From Candidatus Avedoeria danica (GTDB lineage Bacteria; Chloroflexota; Anaerolineae; Epilineales; Epilineaceae), in contig JADJCV010000004.1 in the NCBI GenBank assembly GCA_016703025.1, positions 124,001 through 188,000 on the forward strand: DNA of 64,000 nucleotides. Reading direction: 5' to 3'. The position numbers and the translations under genes were made by a program. Positions 1 to 7,753 of this stretch are shown in pieces (position 1 is the first letter of the stretch; each line of letters begins with the position of its first letter). Below the pieces are notes generated by a model. That model saw only the letters and a program-made list of their open reading frames with translations. It did not search any database and was not told the origin of the DNA.

Positions 1-155
1 CGCTGCCCCCGTGCCGCCGCGGCGGCCGACGTCGTAGATCAGCCGGAGGAACTCCGATTAGCGGCGAGGTGCGTCTTTCCGCGAGAACGGCGTGTTGTCC
101 CGCCGTGGTCATGCCATAGTGTCCGTAGTGTGGTAAACTCGGCATGAGGTGACAC
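1..155. other. Left-edge stretch without a supported gene
   Basis: No complete gene is visible. On the minus strand, roughly positions 54 to 1 can be read as a short protein-like fragment beginning SEFLRLIYDVG, but a TAA lies directly before it and it has no start codon. It is either a remnant or chance. A weak -10 candidate TAAACT at 134-139 precedes the antitoxin gene. Confidence 0.3.
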
Positions 156-404
156 ATGTCGGAATCTACGACAAGACTCGGCGCGAATGGCCGAATCGTC
201 CTCCCTGCCGCCTACCGCAAGGCGCTAGGTTTGGCGCAGGGCGATGAGTTGGTTCTCACGCTCGAGGACGACGCGCTGCGCATCATGTCGCTGAACGCGG
301 CCATCCGGCGTGCTCAGGCGATCGTCAGGCAATACATTCCCGAGGGAACGAGGCTATCGGACGAGCTGCTGGCGGATCGCCGTGTCGAGGCCGCGCATGA
401 GTGA
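156..404 (+). CDS. AbrB/SpoVT-type antitoxin (VapB-like)
   Basis: This 82-residue protein should bind DNA as a dimer and neutralise the PIN toxin encoded next. The N-terminal half carries the swapped-hairpin AbrB signature: LGANGRIVLPAAYRKALGL at residues 8-26, then GDELVLTLEDDALRI. The C-terminal tail (about 45-82) is charged and would be the toxin-binding arm. A GAGGTG ribosome site sits 6 nt before the ATG. The gene overlaps the toxin gene by 8 bp, typical of co-translated type II toxin-antitoxin pairs. Family antitoxins usually repress their own promoter; no operator was identified. The family call is secure; the exact VapB, MazE or AbrB naming is not. Confidence 0.85.
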   Translation: MSESTTRLGANGRIVLPAAYRKALGLAQGDELVLTLEDDALRIMSLNAAIRRAQAIVRQYIPEGTRLSDELLADRRVEAAHE

Positions 405-786
405 TCGCCTTGTCGTATTGGATGCCTCGGCGCTGCTGGCGCTCCTGTTGGCGGAACCCGGCGCAGCGAGGGTGGCCGCACTGCTTCCGGATGCAACGGT
501 AAGCGCCGTCAACCTATCGGAGGTCGTCGCGAAGCTCGCGGAGCACGGGATGCCGGCGGCCGCGATCCGGACGTCGATCGACAGTCTCAATCTGGACGTT
601 CGTGACTTCGACGCACGGACCGCGTTTGAGGCGGGCTTGCTGCGGCCATCGACAAAGGCGCTCGGGCTATCCCTGGGCGATCGGGTATGCCTGGCGCTGG
701 CTCGTGAGCTAGGGCTGCCGGCGATCACCACCGAGCGGGCGTGGGCGAGCGCGGACGTCGGCGTCGCCGTCGAGGTCATTCGGTAG
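397..786 (+). CDS. PIN-domain toxin (VapC-like)
   Basis: This 129-residue PIN-domain protein is a probable Mg-dependent RNase toxin paired with the upstream antitoxin. Acidic residues at family positions are visible: D9 in VLDASALLALLL, E42 in NLSEVVAKL and D95 in LGDRVCLALA. The usual fourth Asp (TADRAW in relatives) appears as Glu113 in TTERAW. The ATG at 397 is chosen because translation begins MSDRLVVLDASA exactly where the domain starts. A longer in-frame start at 310 would only read the antitoxin in another frame. The gene ends 57 bp before the convergent M23 gene. VapC toxins typically cut tRNA or rRNA; the target here cannot be inferred. Confidence 0.85.
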   Translation: MSDRLVVLDASALLALLLAEPGAARVAALLPDATVSAVNLSEVVAKLAEHGMPAAAIRTSIDSLNLDVRDFDARTAFEAGLLRPSTKALGLSLGDRVCLALARELGLPAITTERAWASADVGVAVEVIR

Positions 787-843
787 CGACGACCTGCGTT
801 CGCTAGCCCACCGGTTGACTATGTATTCGCCCGAGCCGCAACC

Positions 844-2132
844 CTACGGCACCGCTCCCACGTCCCTGAGCGTCCACCCCAACGGCGCCGTCGCCACCCC
901 GTGCACCCGCACCTCCCAGTGCAGGTGCGGCCCGTCGCCGCCCCCCGTCCCCCCACCGCGCCGATCACGTCGCCCGCCTCGACCACCCGCCCGACGTCCA
1001 CCAGCCACCGCTCCAGGTGTGCGAACCCGGAGTACACACCCCAGCCGTGGTCGATCCAGACCGTGTTGCCGGTGACGCGCTGCGTTTCGGCGACGGCCAC
1101 CCGCCCGCGCGCCGGCGCGTACACCGGCGTGCCCGGGCGGGCGCGGAAGTCGACGCCGTTGTGGAAGCCGTTGTACACGCCGTCGTTGTAGTTGCGGCGC
1201 GTCCCGAACGGCGAGGAGAGCATCGTCGTCGTCATCGGCGTGCGCCACGCGCCCTGCCAGAGCCGCTCGGGCGACACGGTCTGCCAGATCGGCCGCATCC
1301 GCTCCAGCTCCTCCGCCCGCACCACCGGGTCGATCGTCACCGCCAGGTTCGGCTTGCCCGTCGTGTCGAGCGTGATCGTCTCGCTGGCGTAGTCGGCATT
1401 GCGGATCGGCAGGAGGACGCTCTGGGGCGATGATCCGCCCGCGCCGTCGATGATCGTGAGGAAGACGGACTGTTGTCCGGGCGACAGGTCCGGCGGCGCC
1501 GCCAGGAGCCCGGCGAACGTCGCGCCGTCGATGCGGATCAGCTCGGTCTCGACGTCCGCCAGCACGGCCAGCACCTTGCCGGCGCCCTCCGCCCGCACGC
1601 GCACGAGCACCGGGTCGCCCTGGGCGATGGCCGCGGGCGACACGACGAACGGCTGCGTCGGGTCCATCGGTTCGGGCGTCGGTGTGAGCGTCGGCGGCGA
1701 CGTTGGGGTCGGCTGCGTCGGGACGGCATCCAGCGGCTTCACGAGCCGGACGAAGTCGGCGTTGATCCACCCACGCGTCTCGGCCGGCGAGCGCACCGCC
1801 AGCCATCCGCCGTCGTCGTTCTTCCCTTCGACGGCCACCGCCGTTCCCTGCCCGACGGCGCCGACGACCGGGTGCAGCGTGTTCGGCCCGCCGCGGATGT
1901 TCAGCGACGGCGGCTCGACGAAGGCGTCGGCCGGGAACGTCGGCGTCGGGGTCGCGGTGGGGGTCGAGGTTGCGGTCGACGTCGCGGACGCGGTGGGCGT
2001 CGGCGTGATCGTAGGGACGGGGGTGGCGGTGGGGGTGGCGAAGCGGCAGCCGGCGAGGGCAACGGTACAGGTGCCGACCAGGAAGACGCGCCCAAAGCCG
2101 GCGCGCGGAACAATGCGCGGCGACGAAACCAC
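844..2132 (-). CDS. M23-family metallopeptidase lipoprotein with SH3-like domain, frameshifted
   Basis: This is a predicted surface lipoprotein of about 429 residues once one base is restored. The GTG at 2132 gives a short basic start, a hydrophobic run and the lipobox LAGC. A Pro/Thr linker follows, then an SH3b-like segment (LNIRGGPNTLHPVVGAV), a second Pro/Thr linker and a C-terminal LytM/M23 domain. In M23 the Zn ligands are the H of GFHNGVDFRA and the HLH of GPHLHWEV; both are present. The frame breaks between them. The C run at 949-954 must be one base longer to read AVGGTGGGDGPHLHWEV and end at the TAG at 844. The likely role is endopeptidase cleavage of peptidoglycan, or a LytM scaffold. 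Both halves are intact, so sequencing error is likelier than pseudogenisation. Confidence 0.78.
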
Positions 2133-2173
2133 AGGACAACGAAGCACCCTTGTTTCCTCGCTCGACTCCGCGG

Positions 2174-2220
2174 CCTCCCCCTCCCCCAAACTTGGGGGAG
2201 GGGGTCGGGGGGTGAGGGCC
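2174..2220 (+). repeat. Copy of DUF559-linked GC-rich interspersed repeat
   Basis: A perfect 13-bp inverted repeat (2177-2204) is followed by a G-rich tail ending GGGGGGTGAGGGCC. The same layout, hairpin then G-rich tail then GTGAGGGCC, recurs at 49903-49953 and, inverted, at 49397-49470 around the DUF559 gene. It lies in the divergent spacer between the M23 gene and fmt. Confidence 0.75.
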
Positions 2221-2322
2221 TGCCGAACGGCAAGCATCGCCCCACCGGCGGCCGATTGTACGGCCCCCCCCCCAACGCAAGCCCCAACCCCGCCCCTCCC
2301 GCTACGGTATACTCGCCCCACC

Positions 2323-3351
2323 ATGCGCACCCCCCTCCCAGCCTCCCCCCGCCGCCTCGTCTTCATGGGCACCCCCGCCTTCGCCGTCCCCACCCTCGAC
2401 GCCCTCCTCGGCGCGGGCGACCCCAGCGGCGCCCGCGCGTATGACGTCGCCGCGGTCTTCACCCAGCCCGACCGCCCCGCCGGCCGCGGCCGCGCCGGCG
2501 CCGCCTCGCCCGTCAAGCAGCGGGCGATCGAGGCGGGCGTGCCGACGATCCACCAGCCCCCCTCGCTCCGCCGCGGTCCCGCCGCCGCCGATGCCGTCGC
2601 CGCCCTCGCCGCGCTGGCGCCCGACCTCGTCGTCGTCGCCGCCTACGGCCTGCTCCTCCCGCCGTCGATCCTCGATGGCCCGCCGTTCGGCGCGCTGAAC
2701 GTCCATGCCTCCCTCCTGCCGCGCTGGCGCGGCGCCGCCCCGATCCAGCACGCCGTCCTCGCGGGCGACGCCGAGACCGGCGTGACGATCATGCGGATGG
2801 ACGCCGGCCTCGACACCGGGCCGATGATCGCCATGGCGGCGACGGCCATCGGTGCGCGTGAGACGGCGGGCGAGCTGACCGAGCGGCTGGCGGTGCTTGG
2901 CGGCGACCTTCTCGTCGCGACCCTCCCGGCCTGGTTCGCCGGCACGGCCATCGCCGCGCCGCAGGACGACGGCGCGGCGACGCATGCCCCCCGGTTGACG
3001 CGCGAGGACGGGCGGCTCGACGCGGCCGAGGGCGCGCTGCGGTTGGAGCGGCGGGTGCGGGCGATGCATCCGTGGCCGGGCGCGTGGCTGGAACTGCCCG
3101 ACGGCACGGTGCTGAAGGTGCTCGCGGCCGACGTCGTGCCGCTGCCTGTCGCCGACGTCCGGTCATCGCGCGCCGGCGACGACGTGTCACCGCCCGCCGC
3201 CCCGTCGGCGCTCCGAACCACCGACGGCTGGCCGGTCCTGCCGACGCCCGACGGCGGCCTCCGGCTGCGCACCGTCCAGCCGGCCGGCAAGCGACCGATG
3301 GACGGCGACGCCTTCCTGCGCGGCCGCCCCGAGGTCGTCGCGCGCGGATGA
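2323..3351 (+). CDS. fmt: Methionyl-tRNA formyltransferase
   Basis: This enzyme formylates Met-tRNAfMet with 10-formyl-THF in the cytosol. The 342-residue protein has the N-terminal formyltransferase fold starting VFMGTPAFAVPTL. The catalytic block is NVHASLLPRWRGAAPI (N126, H128), and the Asp motif MDAGLDTGP follows. A C-terminal OB-like domain begins near residue 225 (HAPRLTREDGRLD). The ATG at 2323 sits 9 nt after a TATACT element at 2308-2313, so the transcript may have almost no leader. Translation is coupled to the next gene by an ATGA overlap. fmt often neighbours def; here it leads a run with lipB and nadE instead. Identification is firm. Confidence 0.95.
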   Translation: MRTPLPASPRRLVFMGTPAFAVPTLDALLGAGDPSGARAYDVAAVFTQPDRPAGRGRAGAASPVKQRAIEAGVPTIHQPPSLRRGPAAADAVAALAALAPDLVVVAAYGLLLPPSILDGPPFGALNVHASLLPRWRGAAPIQHAVLAGDAETGVTIMRMDAGLDTGPMIAMAATAIGARETAGELTERLAVLGGDLLVATLPAWFAGTAIAAPQDDGAATHAPRLTREDGRLDAAEGALRLERRVRAMHPWPGAWLELPDGTVLKVLAADVVPLPVADVRSSRAGDDVSPPAAPSALRTTDGWPVLPTPDGGLRLRTVQPAGKRPMDGDAFLRGRPEVVARG

Positions 3352-3809
3352 GCTGTCCGTCATCGGGGCGGCCGCGGGTTGCCGGCGTGATCGTCGATGC
3401 GATGCCGATCGTCGCGTTGACCGTGCTGGTCGGGCTGGCGTCGGCGCTCGCGGTTGCCCTCGCGACGACGCGCGGCGCCCCGCGGACTGCCCAGGACCCG
3501 CCCCCGCTCCCGTCGTCCGCCGCCACGCTCGACATCCCGACGCTCCCGCCGGGCATACCGACGCCCGAGATCCCGCCGACGCCCGGCCCGAGCCCGACGC
3601 CCACGCCGACGGCTTCGGTGACCCCGACCGCCACGCCGACGCCCACGCCGACGGACACCGCAACCGTGCTCGCCACCTACACCGCCCGCCCGTCGCCGAC
3701 GCTCGAGCCCACGGACGATTCCCCGCCCGCGACATCGCCTGCCCCGCCGACGCCGACGAGCCGCCGCCTCTGGCTGCCGGTGGCCCATCGGAAGGCCCTC
3801 CTGCCGTGA
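3348..3809 (+). CDS. Pro/Thr-rich single-span membrane protein, unknown function
   Basis: This 153-residue protein has one hydrophobic segment near residues 10-35 (MPIVALTVLVGLASALAV). A long low-complexity tract of Pro, Thr and Ser follows, ending with RRLWLPVAHRKALLP. No catalytic domain is visible. The gene is wedged between fmt and lipB with 4-bp overlaps at both ends (ATGA and GTGA), so it is translated with them. The Pro/Thr linker ending in an aromatic-Leu-Pro strand resembles the tails of other exported proteins in this window. I do not recognise a family; a role at the cell surface is inference from the membrane segment and linker. Confidence 0.65.
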   Translation: MSCPSSGRPRVAGVIVDAMPIVALTVLVGLASALAVALATTRGAPRTAQDPPPLPSSAATLDIPTLPPGIPTPEIPPTPGPSPTPTPTASVTPTATPTPTPTDTATVLATYTARPSPTLEPTDDSPPATSPAPPTPTSRRLWLPVAHRKALLP

Positions 3810-4606
3810 GCGATGCGCCTGCGTCCGCGGCGCCTGAGCCGTTGCCTTCTGCCAACGCCGGCTCGCCCGCCCGTTCGCCGCTCGCACCCCGCCCGCTTCC
3901 GCCCGCCGTGCCGCCGCGCCGGGTGCGCGTCGTCGACGTCGGCCGGATGGCCTATCGCCCGGTCTGGGACCTGCAGCACGCGCGCGTCGAGGCGCGCAAG
4001 GTCGGCGGGGGCATGGACGAGCTGCTCCTCGTCGAGCACGATCCAGTCCTGACGCTCGGCCGTCGCGGCGGCGGCGACCACATCCTGCGCCCGGCCGCCG
4101 ACCTCGCCGCCGCCGGCATCGACGTCGTGGCGATCGAACGCGGCGGGGACGTGACGTACCACGGGCCGGGCCAGCTGGTGGCCTATCCGATCCTCGATCT
4201 GCACGGCTTCCGGACGGACGTCCGGTGGTACAGCCTGTCGCTCCTCGACGTCGTCGTCCGGGCGCTGGCCGCGTTCGGGATCTCCGCCGAGGCAAGGGCC
4301 GGCGCCGACACGGGCGTCTGGGTGCCGCTCGAGGGAACGGGCGATCGGTGGGGCAAGATCGCGGCGCTCGGCGTGCGGATCGAGCGTTGGATCACGTATC
4401 ATGGCATCGCCTTGAACGTCGACCCGGACCTTGGGCACTTCGATTGGATCGTCCCGTGCGGCCTGACCGGCGTGACGACGGTTTCGATGGCCGGCCTCCT
4501 TGGCCGGCCGGTGTCGATCGACGAAGTTCGGCCGGCGTTCCTGGCGGCGTTTGCCGAGGTGTTCGACGCGACGTTGGATGGGGCGTTGGAAGTGTTGTCG
4601 TCGTAG
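3806..4606 (+). CDS. lipB: Octanoyltransferase LipB
   Basis: LipB moves octanoyl groups from acyl carrier protein to lipoyl domains of 2-oxoacid dehydrogenases and GcvH. The 266-residue protein has the family signature RGGDVTYHGPGQLVAYPI near residue 112, the Lys of KIAALGVRIE (K184) and the active-site Cys of WIVPCGLTGV (C218). The first 35 or so residues are a Pro/Ala-rich extension not needed by the family. The start is the GTG at 3806, sharing GTGA with the upstream stop. The TAG stop lies inside a 23-bp palindrome (4603-4625), so the repeat supplies the end of the gene. A lipoate synthase gene (lipA), the usual partner, is not in the window. Confidence 0.95.
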   Translation: MSDAPASAAPEPLPSANAGSPARSPLAPRPLPPAVPPRRVRVVDVGRMAYRPVWDLQHARVEARKVGGGMDELLLVEHDPVLTLGRRGGGDHILRPAADLAAAGIDVVAIERGGDVTYHGPGQLVAYPILDLHGFRTDVRWYSLSLLDVVVRALAAFGISAEARAGADTGVWVPLEGTGDRWGKIAALGVRIERWITYHGIALNVDPDLGHFDWIVPCGLTGVTTVSMAGLLGRPVSIDEVRPAFLAAFAEVFDATLDGALEVLSS

Positions 4607-4625
4607 GGGCATGCCGTGCCCCTAC
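4603..4625. repeat. GTAGGGGC...GCCCCTAC interspersed palindrome
   Basis: The arms GTAGGGGCA and TGCCCCTAC flank a 5-nt loop. It belongs with the palindromes at 55953-55974 and 62568-62651. Here it overlaps the lipB stop codon and could fold into a terminator-like hairpin, although no T-tract follows. Confidence 0.75.
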
Positions 4626-4654
4626 CATTGTGAATCGATCCACTGTGAATCGAT
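4625..4654 (+). repeat. Two tandem 15-bp direct repeats before the zincin gene
   Basis: CCATTGTGAATCGAT (4625-4639) is followed at once by CCACTGTGAATCGAT (4640-4654), with one mismatch. The pair abuts the palindrome after lipB and lies 46 bp before the ATG of the zincin gene. It could be a paired regulator site. No regulator can be assigned. Confidence 0.5.
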
Positions 4655-4700
4655 TGCCAGTGTGGGTCGGTTGTTCCACGTGATCACGAGGTCCATTGCC

Positions 4701-5834
4701 ATGTCGATCGCCCGATTTCTCGCCGCCATCGCCGCACTGTGCACCGGCCTCGCGCTCCTCGCCTGGCTGGCGCTCGTCACCGTCGTCGGCGGGGCGATGG
4801 TCGGGTTCGGCGGCGCGCCGGCTGCAACCGGGACGGTCGCACCGGGACCGACGAGCGCTGTCGCCGCTGTGGTCCCATCGGCGACCGACGTCGTTCCCAC
4901 CACTGAGGTCGCCGCCGCGACGGGCATCGCCCCCACGGTCTCCACCTCTCCTGCCACACCGCGGACGACCGCCAGCGCGTCCGCGACGGATGCCACGCCG
5001 GGCCGCGGCACGGACGGCGTCAGCCAGCTGGCCGTCGATTGGCCGACCATCCCGACGCTCGTCGGCTGGACGCCCGTGACGACGACGGCCAGCTTCCTGG
5101 TGTATGCCGCGGAGCCGGACGACGCCGTCCTGGTGGCCGCCGCCCAACGCTGGGCGCCGCGCCTCGAGTCGATCCTCGATTACGTCGGCGATCGGCTGGG
5201 GCGCGATCTGCCGACGGTCCCGACGGCGATCGTCTTCGCCAAGCGCTACGAGGCCGCGTGCCCGGCCCGCGGCCTTGCCGCGCCGCCGGACGCCGAACGC
5301 ACGGCGCCGCTCATCATGGTCTTCATCGACGCCGACACGCTCGACGTCCAGATCCGCGCCGTGCTGGCCCACGAGATCACGCACCACCTGACGATGGACG
5401 GCGCGTTCGTCGGCGACGGCGTGCTGACCGAGGGGATCGCCAACTGGGGGGCGGGCGCCTACGCGCTGGCCTGGCAGGGATTCGACAGCTGGGACGCGGC
5501 GGCGCGGACGTACCTCTCCTCCGGCGACTACGTCTCGGTGGCCGACCCCAACGGTCTCGTGCCGCCGTCTGGCGAGGCGTGCATCGCCCGACGCGACCGC
5601 GTCTACAACGTCCGCTCGGCGTTCGTCGACTGGCTCATCGCGCGCTACGGCATCGAGACCGTCCTGGCGATGCCCAAGACGACGATTGCCGTTGACGCCG
5701 GCAACGGCGAAACCGCGGAGCGCACCGTGCCGGACTACGCCGCAGCGACGGGCGACTCTCTGACGCAACTCGAGCGGCGTTGGCTGGCCGAGCTCACGCG
5801 GGACGCCGCCCCTCCGGCCGCGGACGCCCGATGA
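4701..5834 (+). CDS. Membrane-anchored zinc metallopeptidase (HExxH, MA-like)
   Basis: A 377-residue exported protein. Residues 5-35 form a membrane or signal segment (FLAAIAALCTGLALLAWL...). A Thr/Ala/Pro-rich linker runs to about 115, and a peptidase domain follows. The zinc-binding helix is HEITHH (H224, E225, H228), and a second acidic ligand is probable at E244 in LTEGIANW, the gluzincin pattern. The Pro-rich tail is short. The ATG at 4701 is preferred; a GTG at 4680 would add seven residues. The stop overlaps the nadE start (ATGA), so the two are co-translated. The substrate is unknown. Relatives in Chloroflexota are annotated only as hypothetical or peptidase MA-like proteins. Confidence 0.75.
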   Translation: MSIARFLAAIAALCTGLALLAWLALVTVVGGAMVGFGGAPAATGTVAPGPTSAVAAVVPSATDVVPTTEVAAATGIAPTVSTSPATPRTTASASATDATPGRGTDGVSQLAVDWPTIPTLVGWTPVTTTASFLVYAAEPDDAVLVAAAQRWAPRLESILDYVGDRLGRDLPTVPTAIVFAKRYEAACPARGLAAPPDAERTAPLIMVFIDADTLDVQIRAVLAHEITHHLTMDGAFVGDGVLTEGIANWGAGAYALAWQGFDSWDAAARTYLSSGDYVSVADPNGLVPPSGEACIARRDRVYNVRSAFVDWLIARYGIETVLAMPKTTIAVDAGNGETAERTVPDYAAATGDSLTQLERRWLAELTRDAAPPAADAR

Positions 5835-7719
5835 GCCCGACCACGCTCCGCGTCGCCGTCGCCCAGCTGAACGTACGTGTCGGCGACATCGCCGCGAACA
5901 CGGCGGCCATCGTCGACGGGCTCGCCCAGGCGCGGGCGGCCGGCGCCGACATCGCCGTCTTCCCGGAGCTGGCGGTGTGCGGCTACCCGCCCGAGGACCT
6001 CCTGCTCCGGCCGTCGTTCGTCGCGGCCAACGAGGCGGCGGTGGCGGCGATCGCGCGCCACACGGCCGGCCTGACCGCCATCGTCGGCTTCGCGGACCGC
6101 GCGGGGGCGATCTGTTCAACGCCGCCGCCGTGCTGCATGACGGACGTCTCGTCGACGTCTACCACAAGGCCTACCTGCCGAACTACGGCGTGTTCGACGA
6201 AGAGCGCTACTTCAAGGGCGGCGACCGCGCGCCGGTCTACCGCCGCGGCGATGCGCGCTTCGGGGTCAGCATCTGCGAGGACATCTGGTACCCCATCGGC
6301 CCGCCCGAGCTTCAGGCGCGATCGGGCGCCGCGCTGCTCGTGAACATCTCGGCCTCGCCGTTCGTGCAGGACAAGCACCGCATGCGCGAGCGGATGCTGC
6401 GCACGCGCGCCGCCGACAACACGGCGTTCCTGGTCTACTGCAACCTCGTCGGCGGCCAGGACGAGCTCCTGTTCGACGGCAACAGCCTCGTCGTCGGCCC
6501 GACCGGTGACATCCTGGCCCGCGGCGCGTCGTTTGCGCCGGACATGTTCGTCGTCGATCTGAACCTCGAGGAGGTCTTCCGCGAGCGCCTGCTCGACCCG
6601 CGAAACCGCAAGGTCCGCTTCGGCGCGTTGCGCGGCGCGGGCGGGCGCGGCGCCTGGCGCGGCGGCGGTGGCGCGGATGTGCCTGCGGAGATCGTGCTCG
6701 ACGAAGTTCACAAGGTTCAGGTCGACAACGCCGCCGAGCGCGACGCCACACCGCCGTCGCCCCGCTTGTCGTCCACGCCGCCCACACCATCCACACCGCC
6801 CCCGCCGTCCGTGCCGCTCCGCACGCCCGCGGACCCCGGCCCGCCGCCGCTCGTCGATCTGGCGGAGGTCTGGGCGGCGCTCAAGCTCGGCACGCGGGAC
6901 TACGTCCACAAGAACGGCTTCCAGCGCGTCGTCCTCGGCCTGTCCGGCGGCATCGACTCGGCGCTCGTGGCCACGCTGGCCGCGGACGCGCTCGGTCCTG
7001 CCGCCGTCGTCTGCGTCGGGATGCCGACACGCTACTCGGCGCCCGAGAGCCTCGGCGACGCCAGGGATCTCTGCGAGCGGCAGGGAATCGAGTTCCTGAC
7101 GATCGGCATCGACGATGCGTTCCAGAGCTACCTCGACATGCTCGCACCCACGTTCGCGGGCCGCGCGCCGGACACGACCGAGGAGAACATCCAGTCGCGG
7201 ATCCGCGGGAACGTCCTGATGGCCCTGTCGAACAAGTTCGGCTGGATGGTCCTCGCGACGGGCAACAAGAGCGAGACGAGCGTCGGCTACTCCACGCTCT
7301 ACGGCGACACCGCCGGCGGCTTCGCGCCGATCAAAGACGTGCTGAAGATGCTCGTGTACGACCTCGCCCGCTGGCGGAACGCCCTCGGCCCCGCCCCCGT
7401 CATCCCGGAGCGCTCGATCCAGCGCCCGCCGACCGCCGAGCTCCGCGCGAACCAGACGGACCAGGACACGCTCCCGCCGTACGCCGTGCTCGACCCGATC
7501 CTCGTCGCCTACGTCGAGGACGAGCTGAGCGTCGACGAGATCGTCGCGCTGCTCGGCGCCGACCGCACCGTCGTGGATCAGATCGCCCGCTGGGTCGACC
7601 GCGCCGAGTACAAGCGCCGCCAGGCGCCGCCCGGTATCAAGATCACCGCGCGCGCCTTCGGGCGGGACCGCCGGATGCCGATCACGAAGCGGGTGACGGG
7701 GGTCGATTCGGCCGGGTGA
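5831..7719 (+). CDS. nadE: Glutamine-dependent NAD+ synthetase, frameshifted
   Basis: This enzyme converts deamido-NAD to NAD using ammonia released from glutamine. With one base restored the protein has 629 residues. The N-terminal nitrilase-type glutaminase has the triad E46 (FPELAVCGYPPEDLL), K113 (YHKAYLPNYGVFDE) and C149 (SICEDIWYP). The C-terminal synthetase has the ATP loop SGGIDS near residue 372 and ATGNKSE further on. The frame changes at the G run 6103-6107, where one more G gives DRAGGDLFNAA and joins the halves exactly. Between the domains is a Pro-rich insert (about residues 300-340). The start overlaps the zincin stop. All catalytic residues are present, so sequencing error is the favoured explanation. 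Confidence 0.9.
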
Positions 7720-7753
7720 CGCGCGGATCCCTTCGGCCGGCGGCATCCCGCCC

